The notes under the pieces are model-generated. The model ran no database searches, was not told the origin of the DNA, and was given only the letters and a program-made list of their open reading frames with translations. A program made the position numbers and the translations under genes. From Leptodontidium sp. MPI-SDFR-AT-0119 (taxonomy: Eukaryota > Ascomycota > Leotiomycetes > Helotiales > Leptodontidiaceae), in assembly GCA_020726505.1 (NCBI GenBank), contig JAHLEZ010000016.1:1240001-1304000 (forward strand): a DNA stretch of 64,000 bases. The letters run 5' to 3'. Shown here piece by piece: positions 1 to 12,037 of this stretch. How positions within the stretch are numbered: position 1 is the first letter of the stretch; each line of letters opens with the position of its first letter.

Positions 1-69
1 TACAGACTTTAATAGAAAATATCACTAAAACTAAACCTACTTCTAAAGTAGTCAAACCGGTAATACTAG

Positions 70-1310
70 CCAAAAGCTAGTTCTTGAAGCCAGAGACTTG
101 CTAGTAAGAGCATACTCAGCTACTAAGTCACGGGACGAGTAAGGGAAACTACTTGATTTACTTGAAATATTCAGGGAATACATAGAACATAATAGAATCA
201 AGAATACGACTTCTATTCTAGCCTCTTAAGTAGCTAACTTAGAGAGAGCAACAAAGAAAATCGAAACACAAGCTACTAAGTTAACTACTTGGGCTAAAAT
301 AGCCGAAAAAGCTCACTTATAATAACTAATAACAACAACTCAGGTCAATAGCATAGTAACTAGTAGTACTAGTAATAGCGGTGCTAAGGGGAATAAGGCT
401 AGGGCTCCGGGTAGCCCTAGGAACCCTACTAATAAGGGCAAAGGTAAGTTTGCTCTTACTAAGAGATGCACCCTCTTATAGGCACGGAATGTCCAAGTAA
501 ACACCTTCTCTTTTATTACTACGCGCAATTTGCTTAATTCTGCTTTTAATAAGAAGGGAATATAAGGACTAGTTGTTTCTTCTGTTTCCCTTTCTTTAAG
601 GGGTAATTTAGTAGTTACTACTACCCCCGATTTTGATGTTGAGTTCTTGATTTTAAACGAGTCAATTATTAAGGGGGTACTTCCCGATTTGATTTTAATT
701 TAGAGAGGAGAGCCATAGTACAAGGTTATTATTTATAGTATCCCTATTAGGGAGTTTAATATAGAAGAGGGATTAAACTCTAAGCTAGTCGCTGAAGAGA
801 TTTAAACCTTTAATAAAGGTTTTACTCTTGTAGGAAAATCCTTTTGGACTACTCCTAAAGAAAAACGCGACTTAGGCCTAGTACAAACAGGTACTATTGT
901 AGTAGCTTTCCTAAGCCAAGAGTAAGCAAAAAGAGCTATATTAAATAGGCTTTATATTGCGGGTATTTCAGCTAAAGTAGTAAAATACATAACTACTCCT
1001 AGTACTTCTTAATATACTAGATGCGCTGGTTTTAGGCACTCTGAAGTTCTCTGTAAGAGAGCTAAAAAGTGTATTTTATACGTAGAAAATTATACAAGTA
1101 AGTAACACAGCTGTAATACTTGTAAATCAAATACTAAGTGTTTACACTTAAGTATAAGATGCGCAAATTGTAATAGTACTACTTATATGGCTAATTCCAA
1201 GCTATGTGAGGTTTACTTAGTAATAAAAAATAAAGCAAATAATACTAGTAGTACTAGCAGGCTTATTATAATAGACGAACTAATCACAGCTAATAATAAT
1301 TGGTCTTAAA
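70..1310 (+). pseudogene. LINE ORF1, gag-like with zinc knuckles
   Basis: A frame interrupted only by TAA/TAG runs through a charged, helix-rich stretch (about 90-330), then a region resembling the Tad1-type gag core (about 590-1010), then Cys/His clusters at about 1020-1200 (a C-x10-C-type group followed by C-x2-C and further C-x2-C pairs). Such knuckles bind the element RNA during retrotransposition. The end overlaps the start of ORF2 in another frame, as is common in LINEs. It is not functional: stops occur at several Gln positions. The true start is uncertain and may lie upstream of the window. Confidence 0.75.
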
Positions 1311-4300
1311 ACACTACAAATTAATGTGAATAAGAGTCTCTCTACTATAGAGCACGTTCTCTAAGTGGCTATAGAGCTAAATATATCAATTTTAGCAATT
1401 CAAGAGCCTTGGACTATTAGTAATAATATAGACGGCTTTCGTAGCGTCTTACACCCTAGTTTTAAACAAGTGCTCCCGAATTACGGCCCCCTTAGGCCTA
1501 GAGTTTTATTTTATGTACTAGACTCAATTAGTACTACTCTAGCGCTTAGCTCACCACAAGACCCCGATTGTATCATTTTAGACCTAGTTGAGTATAAAAC
1601 TCAAGTAATTAATGTCTATAATGCGACTCACCTAGAGTCAGAGTCCCTTAATAGTATTAAAACCTTATAAAGGATAGGTTTATTACTAGACTTACTCCTT
1701 AATAAGACGATATTATTAGGGGATTTTAATATATATCACCCGTGGTGGGACCCTATAACACTACTAAGCGGTAATACAGGAGTACTATTAGACTTAATTG
1801 AAAAACACTCTTTGAGCCTATTAAATACTCCAGGGGAGGGAACGTTTTATAGACTACATATGGAGGCTCCTTTTGTATTAGATCTTACATTTGCTACTCA
1901 AGGAATAGTAAATCAAGTCGAAGATTGGCAAATAATGCCAGATCTAGGTTCAGATTACTTTGGGGTACTATTTACTATTACTTTTAATAGTAGTAGTATT
2001 AGTACTAGCCTTGTAAAAGTCCCTCGATTTAATACAAAGAAAGCAGATTGGGTAAAATTTAGTAAAAGTCTTAGTATTTATTTTTAAGACTTTAATTATA
2101 ACTTAAATTCTAAGTACATAAATTAAGAGCTTGACGACTTAGGGGAGCTATTTACTAGTAATATAATTCAAGCGGCTAAAAACTCTATTCCTAGAGCTTA
2201 TAAGTCAATTGCTAGTAAACCCTAGTGGAATGAGAATCTTAAAGTACTACGGAAATCAATGCAAAGATATTACCGTCTAAATAAGGCCTTAGGGTATACC
2301 CTTTATTTTCAAGAATTAAAAGATGCTAAAAACTTGTATTTTAATACTATTAAGGTTGAAAAAAGAAAGTATTGGAATACGTTTTTAGAAAAAGAGGATT
2401 CCCAGTCGATTTTTAAAGCTATGGCGTATATAAAAAATAATACTAGCTCTCTTATACTTAGTCTTTACAATTTAGAGACTAAGGAATTAGAGTCGACTTT
2501 CTAATAAAAGTGTAATATTTTTAGAAGTACTTTATTTCCTGAACCTCTTATTTCAGCGCCTATTGATTTAACGTCATATATAAGTAGTAATACTTGGAAA
2601 TGGCCTCTTTTATTAAAGGTAGAACTTAAGGATTCTTGTACTTTAAAGATTAAGGGTAAAACCCCTGGACTAGACTTAATTACTCAAGATATTATAATTA
2701 AAGCTTATTTAGTTATCCTAGAAGCCTTTTTTACAACTTATTTAATACTTATAAATCAAGGGTACCACCCTAAGTGTTGGAAAGAGGCTACGGGGTTTAT
2801 TCTTAAGAAACCAAAAAAACCTGATTATTTTAAACTTAAGGCATATAGAGTTATATCATTACTTAATTGCCTAGGTAAGGTTTCTGAAAGAATTTTAGCT
2901 AAGCGCCTAAGTTACTTAGTTAAAACAACTACTTTATTACACAATAGTTAAATCAGTAGTAGACTGAAAAAATCAGCTATTGACGTAGCTTTACTCTTAT
3001 AAATAGAAGTAGAGATTAATAAGGCAAATAAGCTTAAAACTACTACTTTATTCCTTGACGTTAAAGGAGCTTTTGATTACGTTTCTAAGAATTGTCTTAT
3101 TCAGGTTTTAACTTAATTGAAATTACCTATAAGTCTAATTCGGTGGATTTCGTTATTTTTAGAAAACCGTATTTTATAACTTGCCTTTGATAATAAATTA
3201 GAGGAATTTTAAATTGTAAATACAGGTATTCTTCAAGGGAGCCCTATTTTACCTATTTTATTCCTTATATATATTCGAGACTTATTTAAGTCTAAGAATA
3301 TTAAGCTAATATCATATATGGATGATTTAGTATTAATAGCCTCTTCTAAAAGCTTTAAAAAAATATAAGTATTTTGGAAAGAGAAGCTAGCTTATTAGTC
3401 AAATTAGGGGAAGAATATTCTATTAGCTTTGATATTGAAAAAACAGAGCTTATTCACTTCTTTGGAAGTAAGAATACCCTTAATATTACACTTCTAAATA
3501 ATACTATACTAGCTCCTAGTAAGCTAGTTAAATGGCTAGGAATACATTTTGATTCAAACCTTAAATTTAAGAATCATAGGTCAATTAGAGTTTCCCTTGC
3601 AAAGCAAATGTTTTATTGTATAAATCGACTCTCAAATATTACTATTGGGCTCTCCCTGTTTGCAATTCGTCAATTATATATGGCTTGTGTTACTAGCGTA
3701 GCCGACTATGGTTTTATATTATGGTGGAAAATCAATTGCCCTAATAAGGCTATGATTAGACTATTTCAAGCTTTACAAAACCTAGCTACTAAGAAAATAT
3801 TAGGGGTCTTTAAAACAGCACTTATAATTCCATTAGAGCTTGAAGCAGCTTTACCTCCACCTAATATTAGACTAAATCATACAAGTCGGCGTTATATTCT
3901 CCGCGCCTTAAAACTTAGTAAAAAACACCTTATTAGGCTCGAAGTTGAAAAGGTTATTATAAGAGCTAATGAGGAGTATGACTTACTAGGTATTTTACCT
4001 AAGTCAATTACTACTATTTCAAGCCTAGTTCATTCAATATATTATATAATTGACTTTAATACTTTAGAAGTAATAAGGCACTTTTATTTCCCTCTATGGG
4101 AAAGAGAAGTACTTTATATTTTTAGAATATCTAAGTTATTTAAAGAAGACGAAGCTAAGGCTCACTTACAATACTTACAAAGTATTTGTAATAGTCGGAA
4201 TACCTCTATTTATACAGACGGCTCTCAGACTCCTAAAGGGTGCGGAGTAGGCTATAGCGTAGTTGTTTATACACATATACAAGGATATCCCTTTATACTT

Positions 4301-5140
4301 ACATTTACAAAAATACGTAATTTAGGGGAGGCCGAATTAGTATATAACGGCGAGCTAGAAGCTATTACACAAGCCATAGAATACGCTAGTAGTACGGCGA
4401 AAGAAGGGGATAATTTTACAGTCTTTTCAGATAATCAAGCCGCTCTCTTAAGACTAAAAACTCCCTCTAATAACCCGGGGCAAAGCCAACAAATTAGAGC
4501 CATATTAGCGTCTAAGGCTATTAATAGTCTAAATGCTAGTATAACTTTAACTTGGGTCCTAGGTCACTCTAATATAATTAGAAATGAAAAAGCAGACAAA
4601 TTAGCTAAAATAGTTACTATGTCGTCTATTAATTCTAATAATACTTCTTTTGCGTATTTAGGAGTTAAACTAAGTAGTCAAAAGAAGAATGAAATTAGAG
4701 CTAATATAACTCAAAATATCAATTCTCAAACCCTAAAAACGTACTCTAAAAAGTATACATGCAAAATAGCTAAAAAGCTACTTTTACCTACTAGTATTCT
4801 AAGAGAAACAAGTAGCTCTTTTTACTAATTAAAACTAGGGCATAGATACTTAAAAGCCTACTTATATAAGCTAGGGCTAGCGTCTAATAACAAGTGTAGA
4901 TGTGGTAGTATTGAAACTGCAGAACACTTATTACTTAGTTGTAAATACTATAAATTAGAGCGTAAAAAACTCTACTCTAGTATTAAAAGTAACTTAGAAA
5001 TTAGGACTATTACTATTCCCGTTTTATTACATACGCAAATTGGAATTAAAGAAATACTAGTATTCTTAAAAGAGACTAGTATATGTACAAGGAAATGGCA
5101 CCAAGAGAGGCTAGGGATTGAAGAAGAAGAAGAAGATTAG
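1305..5140 (+). pseudogene. LINE ORF2: endonuclease, reverse transcriptase, RNase H
   Basis: The polyprotein nicks target DNA and copies the element RNA into it. Visible in order: the endonuclease with IQEPW near 1400 and GDFN-x2-HPWWDP near 1720-1750; the RT fingers and palm with an LFLDVKGAFD-like motif near 3050, a GxLQGSP motif near 3225-3245 and the catalytic YMDD box at 3315-3326; RNase H with YTDGSQ near 4210, an E near 4355, SDNQAAL near 4430 and a GHS-x6-NEKAD motif near 4560-4600; and a terminal C-x-C-x7-H-x4-C motif starting at 4895. The stop at 5138-5140 looks natural because it follows a run of Glu codons. The stretch 3374-4828 is still open for 484 codons; the rest carries scattered TAA/TAG stops. 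No intact copy is in the window. Confidence 0.92.
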
Positions 5141-5338
5141 GCTATTAGGCCTTAATTTGTACTTTCATTTAGTTATTTCCTTTGTTGTTTGATTTTAATT
5201 TTCTTATAAGTTATAGGGAGAATGTTCCCAAATGTACAGTCGCAGTCTAATTCGAACTGAATTTTGTATATAATAATTAGCCATGCTAGTAGACTAGCCG
5301 TGCTACATAGTTTCTAACTAATATAGCACGTTAAAAGG

Positions 5339-5377
<39 letters not shown>

Positions 5378-5381
<4 letters not shown>

Positions 5382-6439
5382 GGTAGTACTAACGCCTGCG
5401 TAGTTACACCACATCACACTATATTATATAATATTAGTCTTTTTCTCTTTATATAAGTTAGCCCTTATCTCTAAGATATAGCTTCTTGTACGAACCTTTA
5501 GTCCTTTTGTCTTAGAACTAATATTATATAAGGCCCTTATTCTCTTTAATGTTATTAATGTCGCGTTAACTATTACTAACGCTAACGCTTAGCTTATGCT
5601 TATTATTGGCGGGCAGTAGTTAGGCCTATTATGTTATAATACGTTATAATAAACAGTCTTAGCTATATTAGGACGTGATGTCACCTTTATATAAGGGCGC
5701 ATCACACCCTAGTAGCTTATAACACGTTAGCCTTTATACGTTAATGCCCTCTTGATTTAATTGAGAGGTATTATTTAAGTTGTTCTTTGTATTAAATGTT
5801 CCCGGCGTGGCTTAACGCCTTTCTCTAACTATACTTTAGTTTAAGGTCATTTCGGGGATAACTATAGTAATTACAAATAGCGAGATTATGCCGCTTATTA
5901 TAATCCCCCTCTTAAGGACTTATTATCTAAAGATAGAGGTTTAAGAAACGAGAGTGACGAAGTTTAAGTAGTTACTATATAGATGGCACTATAAGGACTT
6001 ATTACTAGACTTATATAAAGGGGCTTAATAAAAGATAAATCTAAAGATACTCTAATTATTTTATAACTTCGTACATATCTTTTGTATTCCCTTTTATTTA
6101 TAAGTATAATTCCTTTTTATAATTAAGCTTCTAAGTATCGTACAGAGGCTCCCTTTAAGTAAATAGACTTAAGTTTATCTTTAACCTTTACGTAGTACTT
6201 AAAATAAGTACTTTGTATAGGAGCTTATATAAAGGAAACTAATAAAGATTTCCCTTAATCGATTTATTATTAGATTATTGTTAAATAGTTAGTCGTTAGA
6301 CAGTCGATCGTCGTATTAGATATTATTTATTTAGTCGAGAAATATATAATTATTATTTTGTATAGTATTTAAATAAGTGACTAAAATAAAATAAAAACAC
6401 GTATTTAATAAATGAAATCATTATATTATATAATATTAT
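5378..6439. other. AT-rich RIP-degraded spacer, possible LTR remnant
   Basis: No coding frame can be followed. A TATA-like stretch inside an inverted GTGATG/CATCAC pair (about 5675-5710) resembles an LTR promoter. A purine run on the minus strand (rc of 6441-6450) could be the polypurine tract of the copia remnant that follows, which would make part of this stretch its 3' LTR. I found no matching second LTR, so this is not claimed. Confidence 0.4.
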
Positions 6440-9400
6440 TCCTCCCCTAACTTTACTTTCTTTTCCCTTTTAACTTATCCTTTTATTTATACAATAATTT
6501 AATTATTATTAATTAACTTTACTAAGCTTTTATTCGGGTTTGACTTCGTTATCACATCTGCCAGGTTGTCTTAACTATTAATTTATTAGATTTTTATAAG
6601 TTCTTATCGTTTATACGATTAACGTAAAGCTATAATATTGATTATTAGCCGCTTCTCTTTTATAATACCGAGCTTCACAAGGCATTTATATAGCGAGAAC
6701 GAGTCTATATAAATAACAATTAAGATCACTAGTATCTTAAGCCGCGACGTAATAATATTAATTATACTCTTTATCACGATTACTATATTAACCCCGTTAA
6801 TTATACTATAAATCTTAGAAGCTAAGATACTTCGCGTTACTCGTTTACTCTTATATTACTCTAATAAAATAGATTTCTAGAAAAAAGAAACGAGTCTTAA
6901 TTGTTCGAATTAAGGTCGTCGCCCTTTATGCCGAGAATTATTACGTATTTAAGTTAAGAACTTAAGTCCTTATTATTCGCAAAGGATCCGTTGACAAAAC
7001 AAATAACTTCGTATAATATAAGTCTAAAGGAATATAGTTTAATCCTTATTTAATATTTTAAATATATTACTAAATGTACTTATTTAAGTTCTTTACGTTA
7101 GTATCCTCTAGTTCTTGGAATTAAGCCGCAACTAATAAGTCGTACGAAGCTTTAAGTTAATATAAAGTTGCGATATATGCCCCTCGAGCCTGTTATTCCC
7201 GATACTAGTTCGTATAGTCTAGTGCTCTTAATTTAACTTTAACTAACTTCTCGCCTTGCCCTTTTTAAAGGATTTAAATAAAGTCCTTTCGATTATATAT
7301 AATATATCTATTAAACGCAAGGGGTGATTTATATAATAAACGAACCTTTAGTTTTGTAGAGAAACTAGTAATCCTGAGTTCTTTCTCTTTCTTCTTTTAA
7401 AACTCGTTAGTAACTAAGATTAAAATATTGTCTATTTATATTCTAATTACTCTAAACAGTATTCCTAGTTAAGTAATTAGAAGATATAAATTATACAAAG
7501 ACGTTTTATATATAACTTGACCTTATAATATATATCGTACGTCCCTTATTAGTGTGTTCTTAATTCCGGGATATTATATAATAGTTTTTATACGAGTATA
7601 ATTATATCTGGCGAGTAGTTACTAATAATTTACTTTAATAGTCTTATATAAATTATACGATTTAAAAAGTTATCGACTAGACATACGCCTAAGTAATATC
7701 CCGAATAAAGATTGATAACCCTTTTTATAAGTGACCGATAGAGTACTAGAATTAGTCGTTAACTAATCTATTAAATCGTTAGAGACTAAGTAAAGATCTA
7801 TTCCTTTCCCGCGTCGTTATACGCTTAAATCACGAGTTTAGATTTTTTATATAGGCTTTAATTATCTTCCCTTTAATTTTATTAATAAGCCGGGAATTAA
7901 AGACCCGTCTGCGATATTATTTTAAGTCGTATTATACAAACTTAAATACGCCTCGAGTAATTAAGTTATTAATTTCCTTTTATTAAGATTCTTTAAATAA
8001 AAGACTAAGGCTCGTGATCTTCCCTACTACTTATATCGTACGAGATAAGTTTAAATCAGATTATTCTTTTTAAGTTAAGAAAACTTCTAATAATCGTACA
8101 AGTCCCTTCTCGAGTTCTTACTTTATCTTAAACGGAATTAAGATAACTAGCCGTACTAAAGGAGACACTTAGTCTAATCGTATATAGTCTTCTAAGGCCT
8201 CGGCGATTTCTTTTATATAAAACGGCTTAATTACTATTATATAAAAAGAAGTCAGTCCCGAAGGTAATTAAATAATATACTCTTTCCTTATAACTAATAA
8301 TAATAAAAACAGGCCTATTTATCCCTTTTTCTCTTATTATACTTTTACTAAAGATTATAATAAAAGTCGTATAGTCTTAGTAATATTAAGGCTATTCCTT
8401 ATACTCTAAGTATCTTTAATCTTTTGTACAGCTTAAATCTTTTGTAATTCCGTTATTATTATTTAGACTGCCCTTACTCTAGTAAGTATATTTATAAATA
8501 GTAAGTCTTTATACAAAAGTCTAAGATATACTCTGAAAACAAGAAGTATTAAAATTAGTCCGTTTAGACTAGCTGTATTATTCACGGCTTTCACGGCTAT
8601 TTAAAGGACTACTTCTTTTATTAGGTTTTCTCTTTTCGTCTCGTCTTAGATAATCTTATATAATTAGCGTAAAAGAGCGTGATACCGCTTAACCTTCCTG
8701 ATACTCTAATGTGCCTCGACTAGGACTTCTTTTACATTAACGTTTATTATATAAGTATTTACTTTAAATTCTAATAATACGAAATTCGTCTTAATATCGT
8801 GTACAAAGTAATCTGGGGGTCTAAAGTAAGTATCGATTTAACACGTACGAAGCGTAATCTACGTTATTTTCACTGAATTATCCTTTAGGAATCGAGCGGC
8901 ATTAAAGCTAGTTACCTTATTAATTACTTAAAGGACTACTACTCCTAAAAGATATAAGATATCCACGATTATAGAGAAATTAAATTCGATATTGTCTCTT
9001 AAAGAGAATCTAAATCGACTTAGGTTTTTTATATAAAGTTAGCACTATTTGTAGAACTTTGAGATCTTCTTAATTATATAAAGGTTTATTTCCTCGTGTC
9101 TTACTTGCTAAAGAACGCGGTATAGTTTCTTAACTAAAGGATATCTAAATCGTTAATAGAGTTACTTAAGCTCTATTTTTATAAAGTGTTAGTATATAAA
9201 CGTGTCTTTTATTATATAAATTATTATTTATAAATGTCCTTATTTTTATATAATCGGAATTCTCTTATCCCCTTAAATTATAATATTTTAAAGGTTATTT
9301 AATCGTACACTAAAGGAGTCTATATCTTAAATATATAATAAAAACGAGGTATTTGTCAGAATAATCTAGAACTTCACTTACTTAATAAGTATTTGTACGA

Positions 9401-11763
9401 GTATTAATCCCTTTAATTCTACTACTCCTTTTCTAAATCGAATTGTATATGTTTAATTACTTATATAATTAACTTTTAGCGACAGGTTAAGCTTTAGAAG
9501 TGCTTAGACTTGTTGTTTTCCTGTAGTAGAGATTCTAGTAATACCGCTATTTAATATAATCCCTTAGAAGACTTTAGACGAATATTTGTCTTTAATAACG
9601 AATACCTCGCCTTCGTATAAATCCCTCGTTAAGTCTCGTTATAAAAAGGCGTGTTTTGTTAATTCGTCATTTAAAACTTAGATTATTTTTCGTCTATTGA
9701 CTTCCCTGTACTTTATAAAGAATCCTTTTAGCTTATTTTTATCCTTCTATTCCTTTATATCTTTTAGCACTTCTTTATTATTATATAATTAAGTTCCCCT
9801 AGGAAATCTTCGTATAAGCTTAAGAAAGCCTGAGTTGCTTCCTTAGATTTATTGAACTCAGTTATTAAGTGATTCTTAACCTTCGCCTACGTAACTTTTT
9901 ACTTTATTTCTAAATAATTTATTAACTAATAACCTTCCTTCTTATAAATAATATATTTCTTATTTATACGATTATTAAAAGGGTTCCTTAGACAAAAAGT
10001 CCTCTTTTAAAACTAGTTTAGTATTATACGATCTGGAAATCGTCGTGTCTTTTTATAGAATTGTCTCTCTACTAAGTTGTGATTATAATTATATAAACGA
10101 TTCTATAAGTAAGTGTTAACCTCCCTCGTTTATATAACTATAGTAATTATAAACCGTAAGTCTGCGCATAGCCCTTTAAATATCTATACAAGCTTATATA
10201 ATACTAGACTATACTCTTTTACTCTATAATATACGTTTAGCACTTAATCGCGAAGATTATACTCTATCTAGTATTCCCTTAATAGGCCGCGTTACGCTAT
10301 ACGAAAAGAATTAAATATAATTTCTAAGTATTCTAACCGAGACTTCTCTAGGTTCTTTATAATCGTAGAGATTAATATAGTCTCTCTTTACTTAGATAAA
10401 TACTTTTACTAATTCTCTTTAGTCTTAGAGTGATTCTAAGTTATACGAATTATTATAAGGAAATCGTACAAACGTCTTATAATCTTATTGTAATAGAAAT
10501 CCGCTGCTTATCTTTTTAGTATAATCGAGAATACTAAGTAGTATTAGTTACTTGAGATTCCGATCTTCGTATAATAGTCGAAGAAGACTTAGAGGCGAAT
10601 ATTTAAGATATTGTACTACTCTCCGCCGTACTTCTGGCTCTCGTTATTATAAACCTTTATTAAGTCCGTTAATAACCGTGAGTTCAGGATAATTGTCCGA
10701 GACTTATATAATATAGTCGGTTCCGGCGGAGGAGCTCTCGAGGTTAGTAAATTATTTTCGTACGAATATTATCTCAGTAATCGTTTAACGATTTCGTAGG
10801 CTTAGTCTTAACTTAAAAGGTTATTATTTAAGACTAAATGTAACGTAAAATTGAAACGTTTATACGCTAAGTAGCGTTATTTAGTTATTTAACCTTTGTC
10901 TAGTAATAAAGACTTTACTAGATTTACGTACGAAGTTTAGTTAGAACTAACTATATTCTCATTTAAAATAATATAAGGTAAAGGACTTAGATATTATCTA
11001 GACGTTTAAGGCTATCGCTAAGTTATTTGAATTAGTTCTAAGAGTAAGTCCTTTGTCTCTTAAGTTTATACGATTAGAGAATCTCTGGAATTGTCTGAAA
11101 TAACGTGTCTCGCTAGTAGTTCGCTTTATATAATTAAAGTCAGAGTACCTTACTAGTTTCTGTCTTGCCCTTAGGATTTCTATTAGGCATAAGTCCTTCG
11201 ATTTTAATCTGTCTACTTATATAGTTCCTCCTCTTTTAAAATATCTGTTAATGTTTGAGTGTACGAGATAAACCCCTTTTACTCTTATACTTAAATTCTG
11301 TGATTAAGGAGGTATATATAAAGATCTTTAATAACTTCTTAGGATTTAATAGTAAATATATCTTCCGTCTATCCTTTAAAGCCTTCCTTGAATTCTTCTT
11401 AAAGTTTATAGTCCTAAAACTCTTTTTAATAGTATTATATAAGGGCTAAAGTAATATAATTATTGACTTGCTTAAGTGTTTAATACTTGTCGTTTATAAA
11501 GTTAAAGGGTTCCTCTTATACTTTTGTATTTAATAAGCAGGTGACCTTTAGTAGTAGAATTATTATGTCCTTCTTTATACGAAAGTTAATAAAAGTTGTT
11601 AAGTTATATTTGTGTTCTGTGAATCCTTAGATTATACGAATCGTCTTCTTTTATTAGTCGCCGACGTAAGGTCCGATTAGTTTACCTCTCTAGTTTGTCT
11701 TTCCGATTATCGTCGTATAAAAGTATTACTGAATTATTTTATGATTATTTAACTACTAATTAG
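6440..11763 (-). mobile_element. Ty1/copia-type retrotransposon remnant, RIP-degraded
   Basis: The minus strand carries a long frame with TAA/TAG stops and typical copia C-terminal landmarks: an LPSGLTSF-type stretch near 8200, a FLT-x-KE-x-SDL motif near 8060, a GRVFNSRL-like RT entry near 7900, QAYNDAGKE near 7810, T-x-SLTI-x2-ISQRLI near 7760, and at the end an ALRQSY / INSQDNLADVITKSNPNK-like stretch (about 6530-6620) matching the copia RNase H terminus. The more upstream part (gag, integrase) is too decayed to delimit and may run to about 11700. No LTR pair was found, so both borders are approximate. Confidence 0.8.
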
Positions 11764-12037
11764 TGTTAGTATCTAACTAAGGTTTAATACCTAATATTAG
11801 GGTAATAAAGAATATAATAAGTGAAGTTTAATTAAGTATATTTTATGTATCCCTTTCGTACGAGAGGGACAACTACCTTAAATATATTAAGTACTTAACC
11901 CCGTAGTTTGTATAAGTATTACCCGTACGAAACTAAGAGGCAAGGTATGAAACTAAGCTTTATTAGGCCAGGAGAGACGACTATCTTTGGAAGCTGTTAA
12001 AGTAAGAGAATGCCCCTTAGTTAAGGCTATCCTAACA
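11764..12037. mobile_element. Solo LTR, 274 bp (family 1, copy A)
   Basis: Begins TGTTAG and ends CTAACA. It aligns end to end, at the same 274-bp length, with the LTR at 13109-13382. Flanks are attag before and tttag after, a 4 of 5 match to a target duplication. It has lost far more CA dinucleotides than copy B, so it is older or was hit harder by RIP. The two copies are not the ends of one element, because each has its own flanking duplication. Confidence 0.85.

Larger units (their letters stand above)
1..5377 (+). mobile_element. LINE (non-LTR retrotransposon), RIP-degraded, 5' end outside the window
   Basis: Two overlapping coding regions in LINE order (zinc-knuckle gag, then endonuclease-RT-RNase H) are followed by a 3' UTR and a run of 39 A at 5339-5377, the usual 3' end of a target-primed element. 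In-frame stops are TAA or TAG, fitting CAA, CAG and TGG changed by RIP. The domain set (EEP endonuclease, RT, RNase H, terminal Cys/His motif) fits the I/Tad1-like LINEs of fungi; the clade is an inference. The 5' end and its target duplication lie before base 1. Confidence 0.93.

Noticed and set aside
1305..5140. Alternative genetic code (TAA/TAG read as Gln) suggested by the LINE frames
   Set aside because: The same pattern occurs only in repeats, intact host genes in the window use TAA/TAG as stops, and the changes fit CpA to TpA RIP.
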